Shown piece after piece: positions 34,461 through 45,712 of a DNA stretch of 64,000 nt (position 1 is its first letter; each line of letters begins with the position of its first letter). Position numbers and translations under genes: made by a program. Location: contig JAUCBJ010007520.1 of the NCBI GenBank assembly GCA_032718475.1, positions 1 to 64,000 on the forward strand. The letters are read 5' to 3'. The stretch comes from Nemertoderma westbladi. Its lineage: Eukaryota > Xenacoelomorpha > Nemertodermatida > Nemertodermatidae. The notes beneath the pieces are model-generated. The model saw only the letters and a program-made list of their open reading frames with translations, had not been told where the DNA came from and did not search any database.

Positions 34461-35177
34461 GTCCGTGGTGGCGAGTTTGTCTTTAGCTGGACACGAAATA
34501 TTACCCTCGCCCCCTGTAGCTTGACCACGAAATCTGCAGGAGTTGCAGATCGTACAGATAACTGGGCAGACTTTAATATCGTGTCTTGACCGCGTGCAGT
34601 ACATGCAATATGGCATGCCTAAAGCAGATAAACAAGACTCAGCTTCGTGAAATGCGGACATACATATGTTTTCACATACGTCCCAAGTCTCAGGCATTCC
34701 TTGTTATATCGGAAGTTTATCATTCGAATGGGAGTTTATCTTTCGATCTCCTCGTTTGATCGCAATGTTCTCGCTGAGACTGGCATACGCTCGGCTACTC
34801 CGAATTTGTTCGTCACTACGAAAGCCGATTTGAAATGATGTTGTTCGAAATTGGATGGAACCCGTTTGTCTCTGTATCCATTTAGCTTGTTCCAAATACC
34901 AGTAGGTAATTCTCATCAGGTCGCGTGGCACCTCAGTTGTCACGGGTGCTGGTAACGACCTCTTTAAACCAGTATTTATCCTTGGCGATATCATTTGAGA
35001 AAATCAAAGTATATCCTCGGGAGCAGGTGGCAGGAAAGGTCTTCGACTTGTACTCGGCATTGCATATCCCAATCCTTACCTTCTGGTAACCGGTAGGGCA
35101 ACATTGTTTCACATTTCCGTTTAAATGTATCGAACACTTGGGTGTTGTCCATAGACCTGGCAGGGCAGTCACCCGAG
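34461..35177 (-). pseudogene. Unrecognised coding-like remnant between minisatellite blocks
   Basis: On the minus strand three overlapping frames look protein-like. One opens at the upstream edge (GNSGDCPARSMDNTQVFDTF and KRKCETMLPYRLPEGKDW), the next has RDLMRITYWYLEQAKWIQRQ, and the last is cysteine-rich (CENICMSAFHEAESCLSALG, YCMYCTRSRHD, CTICNSCRFRG). The changes of frame and a stop between them suggest one decayed gene or transposon. I do not recognise a family. It sits between two copies of a recent duplication, so it may have been carried with them. Confidence 0.3.
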
Positions 35178-35914
35178 TTTCCTTCAGGCACCTTCACATA
35201 CAAGAATGAACCACAATGAAATGATCCACAATGTGAGTAGTTCTTATGAAACGAACCACACTGTGGGTAGACCTACTGAAATGAACCACAATGAGGGTAG
35301 ACCTACAGGAATGGACCACACTGTGGGTAGTTCTTATGAAACGAACCACACTGTGGGTAGACCTACAGGAATGATCCACACTGTGGGTAGACCGACAGGA
35401 GTGAACCACAATGAAATGAACCACCATGTGGGTAGTTCTTATGAAACGAACCACACTGTGGGTAGTTCTTATGAATCGAACCACACTGTGGGTAGACCTA
35501 CAGGAATGAACCACACTGTAGGTAGACGTACAGGAGTGAAACACAATGAAATGATCCACAATGTGGGTAGTTCTTATGAGACGAACCACAATATGGGTAG
35601 ACCTACATGAATGATCCACAATGCGGGTAGACGTACAGGAATAAACCACAATGTGGGTAGTTCTTATGAAACGAACCACACTGTGGGTAGACGTACAGGA
35701 GTGAACCACAATGAAATGAACCACAATGTGGGTAGACGTACAGGAGTGAACCACAATTTAAATTTCAATCCGGGAAGGCCCGGGCCTTTATTTGGGATAC
35801 ATAGCAGATATTGATAGAATATATTTGCACCCCAACACAAATAACTACAGTACATAACACTATAGTACAGTACGAGAAAAAAAATATTTATGTTAATGTG
35901 ATTAATGGCACCCA
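35178..35914. repeat. 30-bp minisatellite array, duplication copy 2
   Basis: The 737 bp match copy 1 at a constant offset of 1,629 bp from first to last base, so there are no net indels. I noticed three substitutions, giving at least 99% identity. Both copies start TTTCCTTCAGGCACCTTCAC and end at GGCACCCA; beyond that the flanks differ. Confidence 0.92.
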
Positions 35915-36008
35915 GTGGCTATTAGCTGTAGCAAAGCTAGTTTAGCTTACCACCATGCGCAAAAGTCATCTACATATTTGTGAAACTTGGGGTGGATTGG
36001 GAGATGGA

Positions 36009-36029
36009 GGGGGGGGGGGGGGGGGGGGG
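36009..36029. repeat. Poly(G) tract, 21 bp
   Basis: An uninterrupted G run between the minisatellite and the minus-strand retrotransposon remnant. Confidence 0.95.
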
Positions 36030-36149
36030 AACTCGATAGCACAACCCATTCCGAAACATCTGTTTATAAGAAAAAAATGCTTACTTCAGCGAGGAATTTA
36101 CCTTAGCTGGGACCTGTCTCGAGAATAAAAATGTTGAAAATTATACTGT

Positions 36150-37300
36150 ATTTGTGATTTTATGCATCTTTAATTGTTATGTAAATTGATTATAACGAAT
36201 CAAGATATGTTATTTTTAGCTTGGTTGATAACGATTTTTTGGATTTAGAATTTTTTAAAACTGGGGGCAGTTCATTCCAGATTTTGGGGCCTGAAAACTT
36301 CAAAAATATTTTTGGGAAAGTTCTAGTCTAACGCGAGGAATAAAAAACTTCTGAGCTGATGCAGATCTAGTAAAGTGATGATGGATAGAGCTAGTGGGGC
36401 GAAATATGTCCTGTAGAGCTTTTATTTTATTAAACTTGTGTATATCGAACATAAATTTATTTACTTCGAGTTCAAACAATTTATCTAACGGAAGAATTTT
36501 GAGGGATTTATATATTGGTGCTGCATGGGCTTGGTAGTGACTGAAGGTAATGGCTCGAATTATTTTATTTACTTTAATTTTTATTTTCTTTACGTTTGTG
36601 TTATAACTGTTGCCCCATAAAGTAATGCCATAAAGTATGTGAGGGTGAACTAGCGCAAAATATAGAGTTCTAAGTATATTTAATGGTTGAGTATTGTATA
36701 CCTTGGTTTACATAAATTGCAGTACCTCCCCTATCCCCTATCCCTCTTACCGTATTGTCGGTTAGTTACAATTGGATCATTGTTACCATCTACAGTATAT
36801 GTACTAAGGAGAGGTCTAATTCGTCAGTTAAGAAGGTTTCCGTAAAAGTAAGAATGTCGAACTGTGAATGTAATAAGTCTAAATAGTCAGTTGTTTGCTG
36901 TAGGTTTTTTTTGTAAACTGCGGCTGTTTAAGTGAAACACCGTCAGAGGTTTCTTGTTAGAATTGTGCTTTTGGAGTTCTAGAAGTGAGTTGAAGGCACC
37001 AGTGTCAAGGTAATCAGAGCTATTAATGGATGAAATTATATTTCTGTCTTGGTCAATTGAGTTAAAATGGTTTTTACTGACGGTAAAGTCTTTGCAGTCT
37101 GTAGTGTCATTTTCGATTGGAAAGATATCGGTATCAGAATTCGGGGTGGCCGAGAAAGGAAACAGTTGCACGTAGCAGTATATACAGTATGTTTGAATAG
37201 TATTGGATGAGTTAGATACTGGCAGTGGAAGGTCAGACAATTCCAGACAGGTCCCGCAAGGATGGTGAAACATATTCTCACAAATTAAGCATTTTAAGGA
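36150..37300 (-). mobile_element. CR1/jockey-like retrotransposon remnant with internal deletion
   Basis: Reading leftward, the first part (37290 to about 36715) has a CGTCLEL / CIYCYVQLFPFS finger leader, FHLNSRSLQKK and then, after a frameshift, FDILTFTETFLTDELD and a GGTAIYV-like endonuclease stretch. It then jumps straight to the reverse-transcriptase C-terminus (TLYFALVHPHILYG, KVNKIIRAITFSHYQAH). The whole palm domain is deleted. The parts align in order with the element at 27012-30545, so they are members of related families. It is non-functional. Confidence 0.75.
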
Positions 37301-37859
37301 AATTTCGGTTTGAGATACTATCGAGTAACAAAAGGAACAGGATGGGGTTAACCCTATTAAACCCGGGGTGTCAATATGACCCCCCCCCCCCCCCCCGTGG
37401 TTTTTTTATTATAATTCTGAAACAAACGCAGTTGGGAATCTGAAATTTTATGACTTTTCCTAAAAATCTATTATCTTCCTAGTACATGAATTCCATGAGA
37501 AAACGGACATGGCATGTCAATTATTAAACCCCCCAATGTCTATTTTCAAATATGGGAGCTCTCAACTAATGTCCTGAAGTACTTAAAACAAGAAGAGTTT
37601 CGCCATGCCGACAATATGGCGCCGCTCGGCGCCTGTTTGAATACAAGCATATACTTACGGAAAATTTTTGTACATTTGCGTGTGATTTTAGCCATTATTT
37701 GAAGGTAGGTAAACAGAGAATGCCACATTTTCCCACAGATTTTGAAACCAATAATTGTAAGCTATTATAAGAGGCTGTGGTTGATTAAATATCAGCCACG
37801 CTTATGGTGTTCTGTGCTCACAGGGATCAAAAAACCAAAGTATAAAAACGCAATTGCGA

Positions 37860-38100
37860 ATTCTGAAATTCCGTAACGAAAAACATTACGAAAAACTTAC
37901 CTGTAGATGGATATTGGACATTGTGGGTTAAAAACAAGATTCCTCTTTCGGTTCATCAGTGTCAACCAGCCAGATGTTGTTCCGTAAATTATGATGCATG
38001 TAAAGCTGAGAAAAAGCCATTACGGAATTTCAAAATATCGTTACGGAATTTCAAAATATCGTTACGGAATTTCGTTTTTGAAATTCCGTAACGAAATATC
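37860..38100. repeat. Left cluster of GAAATTCCGTAACG motifs
   Basis: The 14-bp word GAAATTCCGTAACG, or its reverse complement CGTTACGGAATTTC, occurs at about 37867 and then four times between 38020 and 38100. It is placed between the left end and the transposase start, as expected for transposase-binding or silencing sites. Confidence 0.8.
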
Positions 38101-38233
38101 CTGTAGGCCTACGTCTGGTATCGCCCAACTACAGTATCACAATTACTTTCGGTTTCTGTAGTCCACACATGGTGTAGGCTACCTAATTAGGCAGTCGCTG
38201 CTGTACTTACAAAGTTCATTTACCGGTAGTAAA

Positions 38234-40327
38234 ATGGCAAAAACGAACGCTCAAAGGCAGCGTGAGTACAGGGAACGTAGAATCGAGAAAGATAAAGTGG
38301 GTTTCTTGAAACAAGAGAGTGAAAGGAAGGCAGCTAAACGAAAGTCGTTATCTCCACGTAGTCTAGACAAGTTGCGCAGGAGACAGAATACGAGTCTGCT
38401 GAAATGCCGCCGAAATAAGCTGACTGTATCTGCATCGACAGCGAAATCAGGCCATGCAGCTGGATATTCTACGTGCCAATCGCTAGGCAAAGCAGTTGCA
38501 CGAGTGAAACGCACTTTACCAAACAGCCCGCGGAAAAGAAAGGCCGTGATACGGAAGTTATCTCTGGACCAATCGTTGGTGAATGAACGGCCAGTAGTTG
38601 AAATTCATCGCCAACGTTTAAGTGACGAGGTCATCACCAAGGTTAAGCAGCATTACTTGTCGGATGAAATATCTCGACAGGCACCAGGCAAGGCAGATCA
38701 GATGTCTGTTTACGAAGATCGTGTAAAGGTTCATAAACAAAAGCGACATATGGTAATGACGCTGCGAGAGGCATATGAAGTCTATATTGAACAGCCAAAT
38801 GCTAAGGACGACATTGGGTTTTCCAAATTTTGCATGTTGCGTCCAGCACATGTCCTGCTGTCATCGCAGTTGCCGCGCAATGTATGCACATGCATTTATC
38901 ACCAGAACATCATCCGTTTAATGCAGGCACTGCATCGAGATATGCCAGATCAGTTTCCGTTGTATGGAGATGAATTTATCACTAAATGTGTTTGTGACGT
39001 GACCAATAATAAGTGCATGCATGGTCTGTGTGATATTTGCACTAATAAATTTGCTGCCTGCTACATTGATGATCTATCGCCAGCGACTACCAGTAAACCT
39101 TTCGTCTGGTGGGAATGGAAGAAAACCCTCCACGAGAACGGGATTGCAACGGCAATGCGACTGAGTCAGCGGCGAGGGACTGTTGCAGATGGAATAGAGA
39201 CCCTTGAAGCGATGTTACCGAAGTTTTTGGCTCATCATTTCATCAAGCGGAACCAGAGTGACTATTATGAAACAACTAAGGGCGAATCATCGGAAGATGC
39301 ATTAATGCAACTCGACTTTGCTGAGAATTTCACCTGTAAATATCAGGATGAGGTGCAATCGGCTCACTGGAATGCACAACAGGTAGGCATATTTACAAGC
39401 GTTGTGTTTGCAAAGGGAACTGCTCACAATACGGTTGTAGTATCTGACTCACGTGAACACGAAAAGAAGACTGTGTCTGCGTGTGTTGTGAAGATCTTGG
39501 AACATTTAACGTTAGATGGACTTAAGACGTTGCACATATGGAGCGATGGACCTAGTTCACAGTTTAAGAATAAGTATATAATGTCGCTTGTCGGATGTGT
39601 GTTACCACACCTGTTTCCTACGCTCACTATTACATGGGATTAGTTTGCAACATCGCATGGGAAGGGGCCCTGTGATGCAGTTGGAGGTAGAGCAAAGGGA
39701 ATGGTTCAGCGCGTGATTAACTCTCGGCGAATGATTGTCCAAGATGTTGAGTCATTTGCCACTGCTCTGCGCAGTGTTGACAAGAACACCAATGTGATTG
39801 TAATCACAGAGGCAGAGATTGCTGATTGGTGTTCGGAAAACACAGCTGAGTTGTGGCAGCGAGTCGAGGCAGTTCCCAATTGTCTCTCAATCCATCATGT
39901 TGAACCGCTTTTAAACAATGAAGCGATTAGCATCCGCCGCTATGGCAATGATACTACCACCAAGATCCACAGTTTCAGTAACATTCTTCCAAATGCAAAG
40001 GGACCCACCATACTCCACCCTGAAGAATCTGCCACAACTGTGGGGCTTAGTGAATTCAAAGAGGGCGATTATGTTGTCGTCAAGCACGGCGATTACAAAC
40101 CAGGTAAAATCGTCCAGATCTTAGGGTAATCTGCCAACGTCCTTGCAATGCAAAAGAGCGTTGGATATAGCTGGAAGTGGCCCGATACTGCAACAAGTAT
40201 ATCCTGTAAACGGGGAGATATCGTCGTCGCCATTAAGGAACCAGCTGCTGTTAATAGTCGGGGAATGTATCGAATCCCTGAACTGGACTACTACTATACT
40301 ATGGCTTCTAGTTTTCTAGTAAATTAA
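38234..40327 (+). pseudogene. Transposase with DFAEN / SDGPSSQFKNK / HGKGPCD motifs, two in-frame stops
   Basis: One frame runs for 697 codons with only two in-frame stops, TAG at 39641 and TAA at 40127, and no frameshift. The N-terminus is basic (NAQRQREYRERR). A cysteine/histidine region follows (VCTCIYHQN, CVCDVTNNKCMHGLCDIC). The likely RNase H-fold catalytic part holds LDFAENFTCKYQDEVQSAHW, then HIWSDGPSSQFKNKY, then FATSHGKGPCDAVGGRAKG immediately after the TAG. Two of its aspartates (DFAEN, SDGP) and the HGKGPCD aspartate are candidate catalytic residues. I recall similar uncharacterised proteins in cnidarians, insects and fish, possibly Sola-related, but I could not check this. Beyond the TAA the frame still reads as protein to 40325. 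Confidence 0.75.
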
Positions 40328-40479
40328 CTCGGTTCTACTGTTGGCCTACTGTATAATGTTGACTATAATATATCTGTCTGTCTCTATTTTGGATTTTCAC
40401 CTTTTGTAGTAAATGAATTCAGTTCAACTACATATTGACTATTTTCCCCATGTCTCACTGACTATACTTTCCAGAAGAA

Positions 40480-40880
40480 ATTCCGTAACGTTCAGCTTTG
40501 AAATTCCGTAACGACAAGAAAATTTAGATTTGATAACCTAAATGAATTTCGTTGTGTAGTTTGTTGTGGATCTAATACATGCCACTTCACAGCTAACCCA
40601 CCCAAAGCTCATTAATTCAGAACAACCTCATAATTCGCAGAAATGTTTATCACAAAATTTTCAAAAATATGCTTGTCTTTTTCATGAAATTCCGTAACGA
40701 TGTTTAGACGCGACATGCTGCATGATTCACCAGTCTAAGAATTTAAAATTAACATTCAACAGTGTTGGCCATATGTCGCACTACGTTTACGTCATAATAG
40801 CTTGCATTGGCAATTGCAAACCAAGCTGCTATTTTGACCCAAAGTTTAGAAAACACGTGCGATTTGAAATTCCGTAACGA
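40480..40880. repeat. Right cluster of GAAATTCCGTAACG motifs
   Basis: The same 14-bp word as on the left side occurs at about 40482, 40500, 40686 and 40865, all in one orientation, between the transposase and the tandem array. Confidence 0.8.
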
Positions 40881-41089
40881 TGGAATTCATGAGTAGTGAA
40901 AACCGTTTTTAAAAATATTGGGTACTTTTCGAGTTATTTTATTTATTTTTTAACCCTACTTTTGGCACTTTTTTTGAGACGTTTTTTGAAAATTACATTT
41001 CATTAAATATGAATTGTAACATCTCTATTTTTGATTTACACCGGTTTTTTGGTGTTAGAAATTTGATGGAATTCATATAAATTGATTTA

Positions 41090-41830
41090 GAAATTTCAAA
41101 CTTGTTTTTTTCGGTGGGTGCCAAATTTTGGTGCCAGCACCAAATTTTGAAATAAGCCAATTTTGTAAATTGATCGTTTGAAACTTGTTTTCACGCAATT
41201 GGGGTTTTTTGGGTTTCTGGATTCGATGAAATATATACGAGTTGCACCAAGCGTATCAAACTTGTATTTTTCGGTGCTGTGTGCAAATTTTGGTGCTAGC
41301 ACGAAATTTTGAAAATCCATTCAATAGATAATAAAATTGCTTGTGACAATTTATTTCTTGCGTTTTAGAGGTTTATGGCTGTTCTGAATTCAATGTAAAA
41401 TATAATTATCGAACTAGACATCTCAAACTTGTATTTTTCGGATGTGGGTGCAAAATGTGGTGCTAGCACCAAATTTTGAAAACCATCAAATATATCAATT
41501 GATTGTGTCACCTTGTTTCTTGCGTTATACGGGTTTGTGATGGTTCTGAATTCAATGGAATCAATAAAAATTTCATAAGAGTTCTCAAACTTGTATTTTT
41601 CGCCGGTGGGTGAAAATTGTTGTGCCAGCACCAAATTTTGGAAAATATGCAAATTGATAAGTAGATAGTATCACCTTTTTTCTTGCGTTATACGGGTTTA
41701 TGAGGGTCCTGAATCCGATGGAATCAATAAAAACAGCACTGGACATCGCAAACTTGTACTTTTTGGTGATGGGTACGAAATTTGGTGCTAGCACCAAAAT
41801 TTGCCAAATTACGCCGAAAAATACAAGTAG
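41090..41830. repeat. About 160-bp tandem repeat, five degenerate copies
   Basis: A unit beginning CAAACTTGTATTTTTCGGTG and carrying AAATTTTGGTGCTAGCACCA (itself a near palindrome) recurs at about 41097, 41258, 41424, 41585 and 41739. Copies differ by 15-25% by eye. Open minus-strand frames here only reflect the repeat. It forms part of the right subterminal region of the TTAA transposon. Confidence 0.85.
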
Positions 41831-42340
41831 CAATGATCTGGCATATTAGAAATGTATTCCATTAGAATCAGCGCCCTCGAAAACCTGAAAATGTGAATTT
41901 ATAGCATCGTATAAGTGAATTAAAAATTTTGTGTTCTAACTGAAAAGTGCTGGTTACTTGTTTTTTTCATTTTTTTCCTACGCAGAGAGGACTAAACAGC
42001 CATTATTAGTAATCATATCATTTTTTAATATTTTCCAATGTATTTTGCACCCCAGAAAACCTGTATTGAAAAATAATTAGCAGAAAATGTAACTTTCAAA
42101 TTTGGTGAAAATTGTGCACTACTTGTAATTTTGGTGCTGCAATACAACCACCCCAGTACATTTTTTCGAAAATTTTTTTTTTCGGTCGGATCCAGACAAG
42201 TGATACCTACGTACAAACAAAAAATCAGACGTTTTCGTAAATATTTGTAGATTTTAGAGGGGGGGGGGGGGGGGGGGGGGTCAATATGACCCCCTCTGGT
42301 ATTTGTACAACATTTTATAGCCCGGTACTAATAGGGTTAA

Positions 42341-42868
42341 GGGGGGTGGCATATAACTAGGGTAAGTAAATCCTAATTATAACGAGAGGGAAACTAACAG
42401 ATAATGGGGTATGGTGCGCAAGACAGTGCATGTTAGAAAATAATGAAGATGTGAAACCAAACCAAATACTGGTACCTATGAGTAGCCCATTAGTACAGAT
42501 TGAAATGAAATGGTGGTATGTTATGGATTATAATGATTTTCTAAATTAAGCCTGAAAGCTTAATTTAATTTTTGGAGAAATAATTCTGATTTGAGTGGAT
42601 AGAAGGATAATGGGGTGATAGGTGGGTTCCATATAACCAACTAAGGGATGAGGGTTATGGAATGAAAAGAAAATTAGTATTTTGATTAGTATTAGCATTA
42701 AATTTCTAAACGAATGTACGTTTACAAAATGTATATATCATATATATATAGGCCTAGATAAGCATAAAATACATAAAGAACCTCAGTAATACCAGATTAC
42801 CTTAGTTAAATCGTCCATTGCTATGCGATATCACAATAGAGAGACCTAGTATGGTACCAAAATCAGAT
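42341..42868. other. No gene seen
   Basis: AT-rich sequence right of the TTAA transposon with no recognised feature; a TATATATA stretch lies near 42738-42750. Confidence 0.3.
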
Positions 42869-43455
42869 TCACTCGTCGGGCAGATTTTCGAACCTGTTAC
42901 TAGCCGCTATGCGTTTGGAACCAGAAGTAGTTTTAGAAAAGCAGAGCGTCACATCACTCACATCGGAAGAAGGGTTCGACAACGAAAGTCGAAGCTCGTT
43001 CAAATCGGTTTGGTCGTTGATTGGCTCCGGAAGGCCACCCTTAACTCTACGAATAAAGATATCTCCGTTAAATGTGTAGGCACCGGCGAAATTGTATTTC
43101 TTCTTGAGCCTGGTGGCTTCCCGCAACAATGCGGCTCTCATTGGCGTTAGGTAGTCGTTGACATAGACATTTTTAGGTAGATTTTTCCGATTGGCAAATA
43201 GGACATAGCGCGACGAATGGGCGATAAAGCGGATAATCACTGGACGACGTTTATCAGGTTTGAAAGTGCCAAGTCGATGAAATACGTCAACTTTCTCGAG
43301 GTTGACTCCAAGGTTATGGAGGAGCGTGGATACCTGGTTTCTGTCGTCGGACTTGTCCGGTAGTTCCTCGAAACCGTATAACCGAACATTGTTACGGCGA
43401 GCATGCTGCTCGCGTTGGTCACACTCTCGGCGTAGAGAGTTAACCTCCTCCTTAA
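42869..43455 (-). pseudogene. LINE ORF1-like RNA-binding protein fragment
   Basis: On the minus strand about 195 codons encode a short coiled coil (EEVNSLRRECDQREQHARRN), an RRM-like part beginning NNVRLYGFEELPD, then KRRPVIIRFIAHSSRYVLFA and a C-terminal part with VNDYLTPMRAALLREATRLK and TFNGDIFIRR. This order is that of L1-type ORF1 proteins, which coat element RNA as trimers. The usual N-terminus is missing: upstream the frame runs into the 30-bp minisatellite, so a methionine at 43543 is not the real start. No endonuclease/RT frame follows. Confidence 0.7.
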
Positions 43456-43550
43456 TGAAATGAACCACAATGTGGGTAGTTCTTATGAAACAAAGCACAA
43501 TGTGGATAGACCTACAGGAATAAACCACACTGTGGGAAGGCATACTGGAA
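43456..43550. repeat. Three units of the 30-bp minisatellite, remote copy
   Basis: AATGAACCACAATGTGGGTAG-type units occur 7.5 kb away from the main arrays, joined directly to the upstream edge of the ORF1-like fragment. Confidence 0.88.
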
Positions 43551-43889
43551 CCTTTTAGCGCATTTGATCAAGAAGCAGTTTACCCACAATTAAATTAGGT
43601 TTAATTCTCAAATTCTTTATTGTGTAAGTCATGTAAGTAATTTGTTTACCCAGAGTCCACACTCAAAAGAAATGGGTTATTTGATTTAATCACTTGGGCC
43701 ACATCTGTTATACTGTACTTGGGTCGGGATGATTTATTAAAATTTGTGGGAAAATATTGAGAGTCAGAGAAGTGATATTTTGGGTTCTAAAACGTCACTT
43801 TAAAAATCAGTCCTGCGATTTTTATGGGACTCGGTGTGGGCTCTGATGTTTGATTTTGGGGGTAATTGAGGAAGATGGTGGAGTTCCGC

Positions 43890-44310
43890 TCATTCTAAAC
43901 GTCTTCCGCATTTAGAGATTCTAGATTTATCTAAGGATTCTTGTTCAATCTGTTCATCGCCGTCGCCAGCGCGTCTCTTCCTGAGAATCTGACTATTTTT
44001 TTCTTGAATACTAATCGCATTCTATAATTCTTCCTGTTGTTTTTTAGTTTGCAGAATTTTCAATTGAGCTGCCTGTGTGGCTGTTAAGAGTAACCGTTCC
44101 TTTTGTTTTTGTTCCCACAATAAAAGTTATTGTTCTCATTCTCGGTCTTGCTCCCTTTCTTTGTTCTCGTTCACGTACAAGAATTATTCTTTTTCTTTTT
44201 CCTGTTTTTGTATTTATTTTTCCTGCTCCGATTGCAAATGATATTGTTCTTCCTGAAGTTTCAATTCGCTTAGTTTATCCTTCTTTTCAGAATCAATTTA
44301 TTAATTGATA
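43890..44310 (-). pseudogene. Decayed coiled-coil coding remnant
   Basis: One minus-strand frame reads as a Glu/Gln/Lys-rich coil broken by several stops: EKKDKLSELKLQEEQYHLQS, then KERLLLTATQAAQLKILQTK, then IQEKNSQILRKRRAGDGDEQ. Most stops are at positions where CAG or GAA would fit the pattern. No family can be named. It ends less than 200 bp from the LTR insertion. Confidence 0.35.
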
Positions 44311-44497
44311 TTAAATAAAACGATAATAACTTTAACTAAAAATATTAAACATCAATCAGCTGTTTTCATTTCTGCAGTACTTCTCATTTCCTGTTCTCAA
44401 TATTACAATTTTGGAATAAAACTATATTAATACGTGTGTTGTTTAAGTAATTTATATCATTAATAATTAATAAGCATTAATGTGACTTTTCAGTTTC

Positions 44498-45712
44498 TGT
44501 AAAAGCTTTTGCTGAATTGTCCGGTTATTTTTCCTTATTTTTCCCGTAAAATACTCTGTAGTTGGTTTACCAGGCATAAAAAGGCCGTGTCCTTGCTGTA
44601 CTGGTGTTTTAGCGGACATAAAAGCTATTTCTTCTGTATTTGTACTTTAGAGGACATAATCCGTAATTCCGTGACGTAAAAGCTCGATACTCTTGAAAAC
44701 AGTGTCGCTACCATGACGACGGCTAGCAGCTGATATTGCCACGTCGACGTTTCTTTGTTTCTCTGTTCTCTCGTTGTTCAGGTTGACCAATCAGAGCGTT
44801 TGTTATCTCTGTGTTGGAGGTATATACAGAAACTCAGTAGTTCAGTGTTATGTTTTTCCCCAGAGCCTAAGAACCGGCTTTGGCACCTCCGTGTTTCAGT
44901 TTTTAGTCTTACACTAGTAGGTTTAATTATAAAGGGCATATATCCTTTAACTGACCTGACTCATGGAATCACTGCTAACTGATCATACATACTGACTGCT
45001 GAAACATTGCAAACTCATAACAATCAGTGTTTTCATTGTTGTTTTATACTGCTATTTACCGTCAGTTCTTCATAATATGGTTGATGAATTATTATATTTG
45101 GAATAACGATAAATAACCCCGAAACCCAATATTCTTGATATACCGAAGGTAAGAGAGAAGGGTTACAGATAAACGATTGTGACTTATGTTAAAGTGGTTT
45201 GAAGTGAATCTAATGTTATTTGATAGACCCTACATGAGTCAGTCTGTGTTCCTTTTATATGTGACTAAAATCAGTGAAGATTGGCATATTAGTGTGCAGT
45301 ATTGTGCAGCATTGTGTATGAGTGAGTCTGTTAAAGAAGCAATTCCTAAAGAATGCGCCATATATGTGAATTATAATTAAGCCATATCGTTGTGAGTAGT
45401 TTAAGTCATAACTCTGTTTATACAGATAAAGCGCCACGTCCTAAAGGAACTGTTAATATTACCGAAGGTGAATAATATTGTCAGAGATTATATAGTACTG
45501 TCAGTCGAATAATACATTAGGCTTACATAGCAATAAAATTAAACCGTCGAACCCAATCTCCCGGGAATATCCAGCGGGTGAATGATGGCGCACAGATTGG
45601 TTTCGACTAGTGTAGTGAATCAAATACTTGTCATAGACTAAAAACCGATTTAATATCTAGAAGACATCTTAATTTGGTGGGTTAAACTGCCAAAGGTCTG
45701 AAAGCGCGAACA
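44498..45712 (+). repeat. 5' LTR
   Basis: Begins TGTAAAAGCTTTTGCTG and ends AAAGCGCGAACA. Compared with the 3' LTR I see two differences, CAG/TAG near 45424 and GATGG/GATCG near 45587. No standard TGG-type primer site was recognised after the ACA (it continues TTAAAGGATATAGC). Confidence 0.95.
44821..44826 (+). promoter_or_regulatory. Probable TATA box of the 5' LTR
   Basis: TATATA in the context GGAGGTATATACAGAAACTC lies about 320 bp into the LTR, with an AATAAA at 45532-45537, an order expected for U3 promoter then R polyadenylation signal. The same pair is in the 3' LTR at 54486 and 55197. Confidence 0.5.

Larger units (their letters stand above)
37352..42336 (+). mobile_element. 5-kb TTAA-flanked DNA transposon with an HGKGPCD-type transposase
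   Basis: The left end reads TTAA (37348-37351) then CCCTATTAAACCCGGGG, and the right end, reversed, reads CCCTATTAGTACCGGGC, followed by TTAA (42337-42340). Inside both ends is a hairpin of GGGG...TCAATATGA...CCCC with C17 or G22. Between are a transposase gene, many copies of GAAATTCCGTAACG in both orientations, and a 160-bp tandem array on the right. TTAA duplication limits the candidates to piggyBac, Kolobok and Sola3-like groups; the transposase lacks piggyBac motifs. A deleted right end of the same family is at 17428-17655. Confidence 0.85.

Noticed and set aside
41096-41833. Several minus-strand frames with a repeated FQNLVLAPKF peptide
   Set aside because: These are translations of the 160-bp tandem repeat in the transposon, not independent genes.
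44755-45380. Small ORFs inside the LTRs
   Set aside because: They occur identically in both LTRs because the LTRs are identical; they have no recognisable domains and sit over promoter and R regions.
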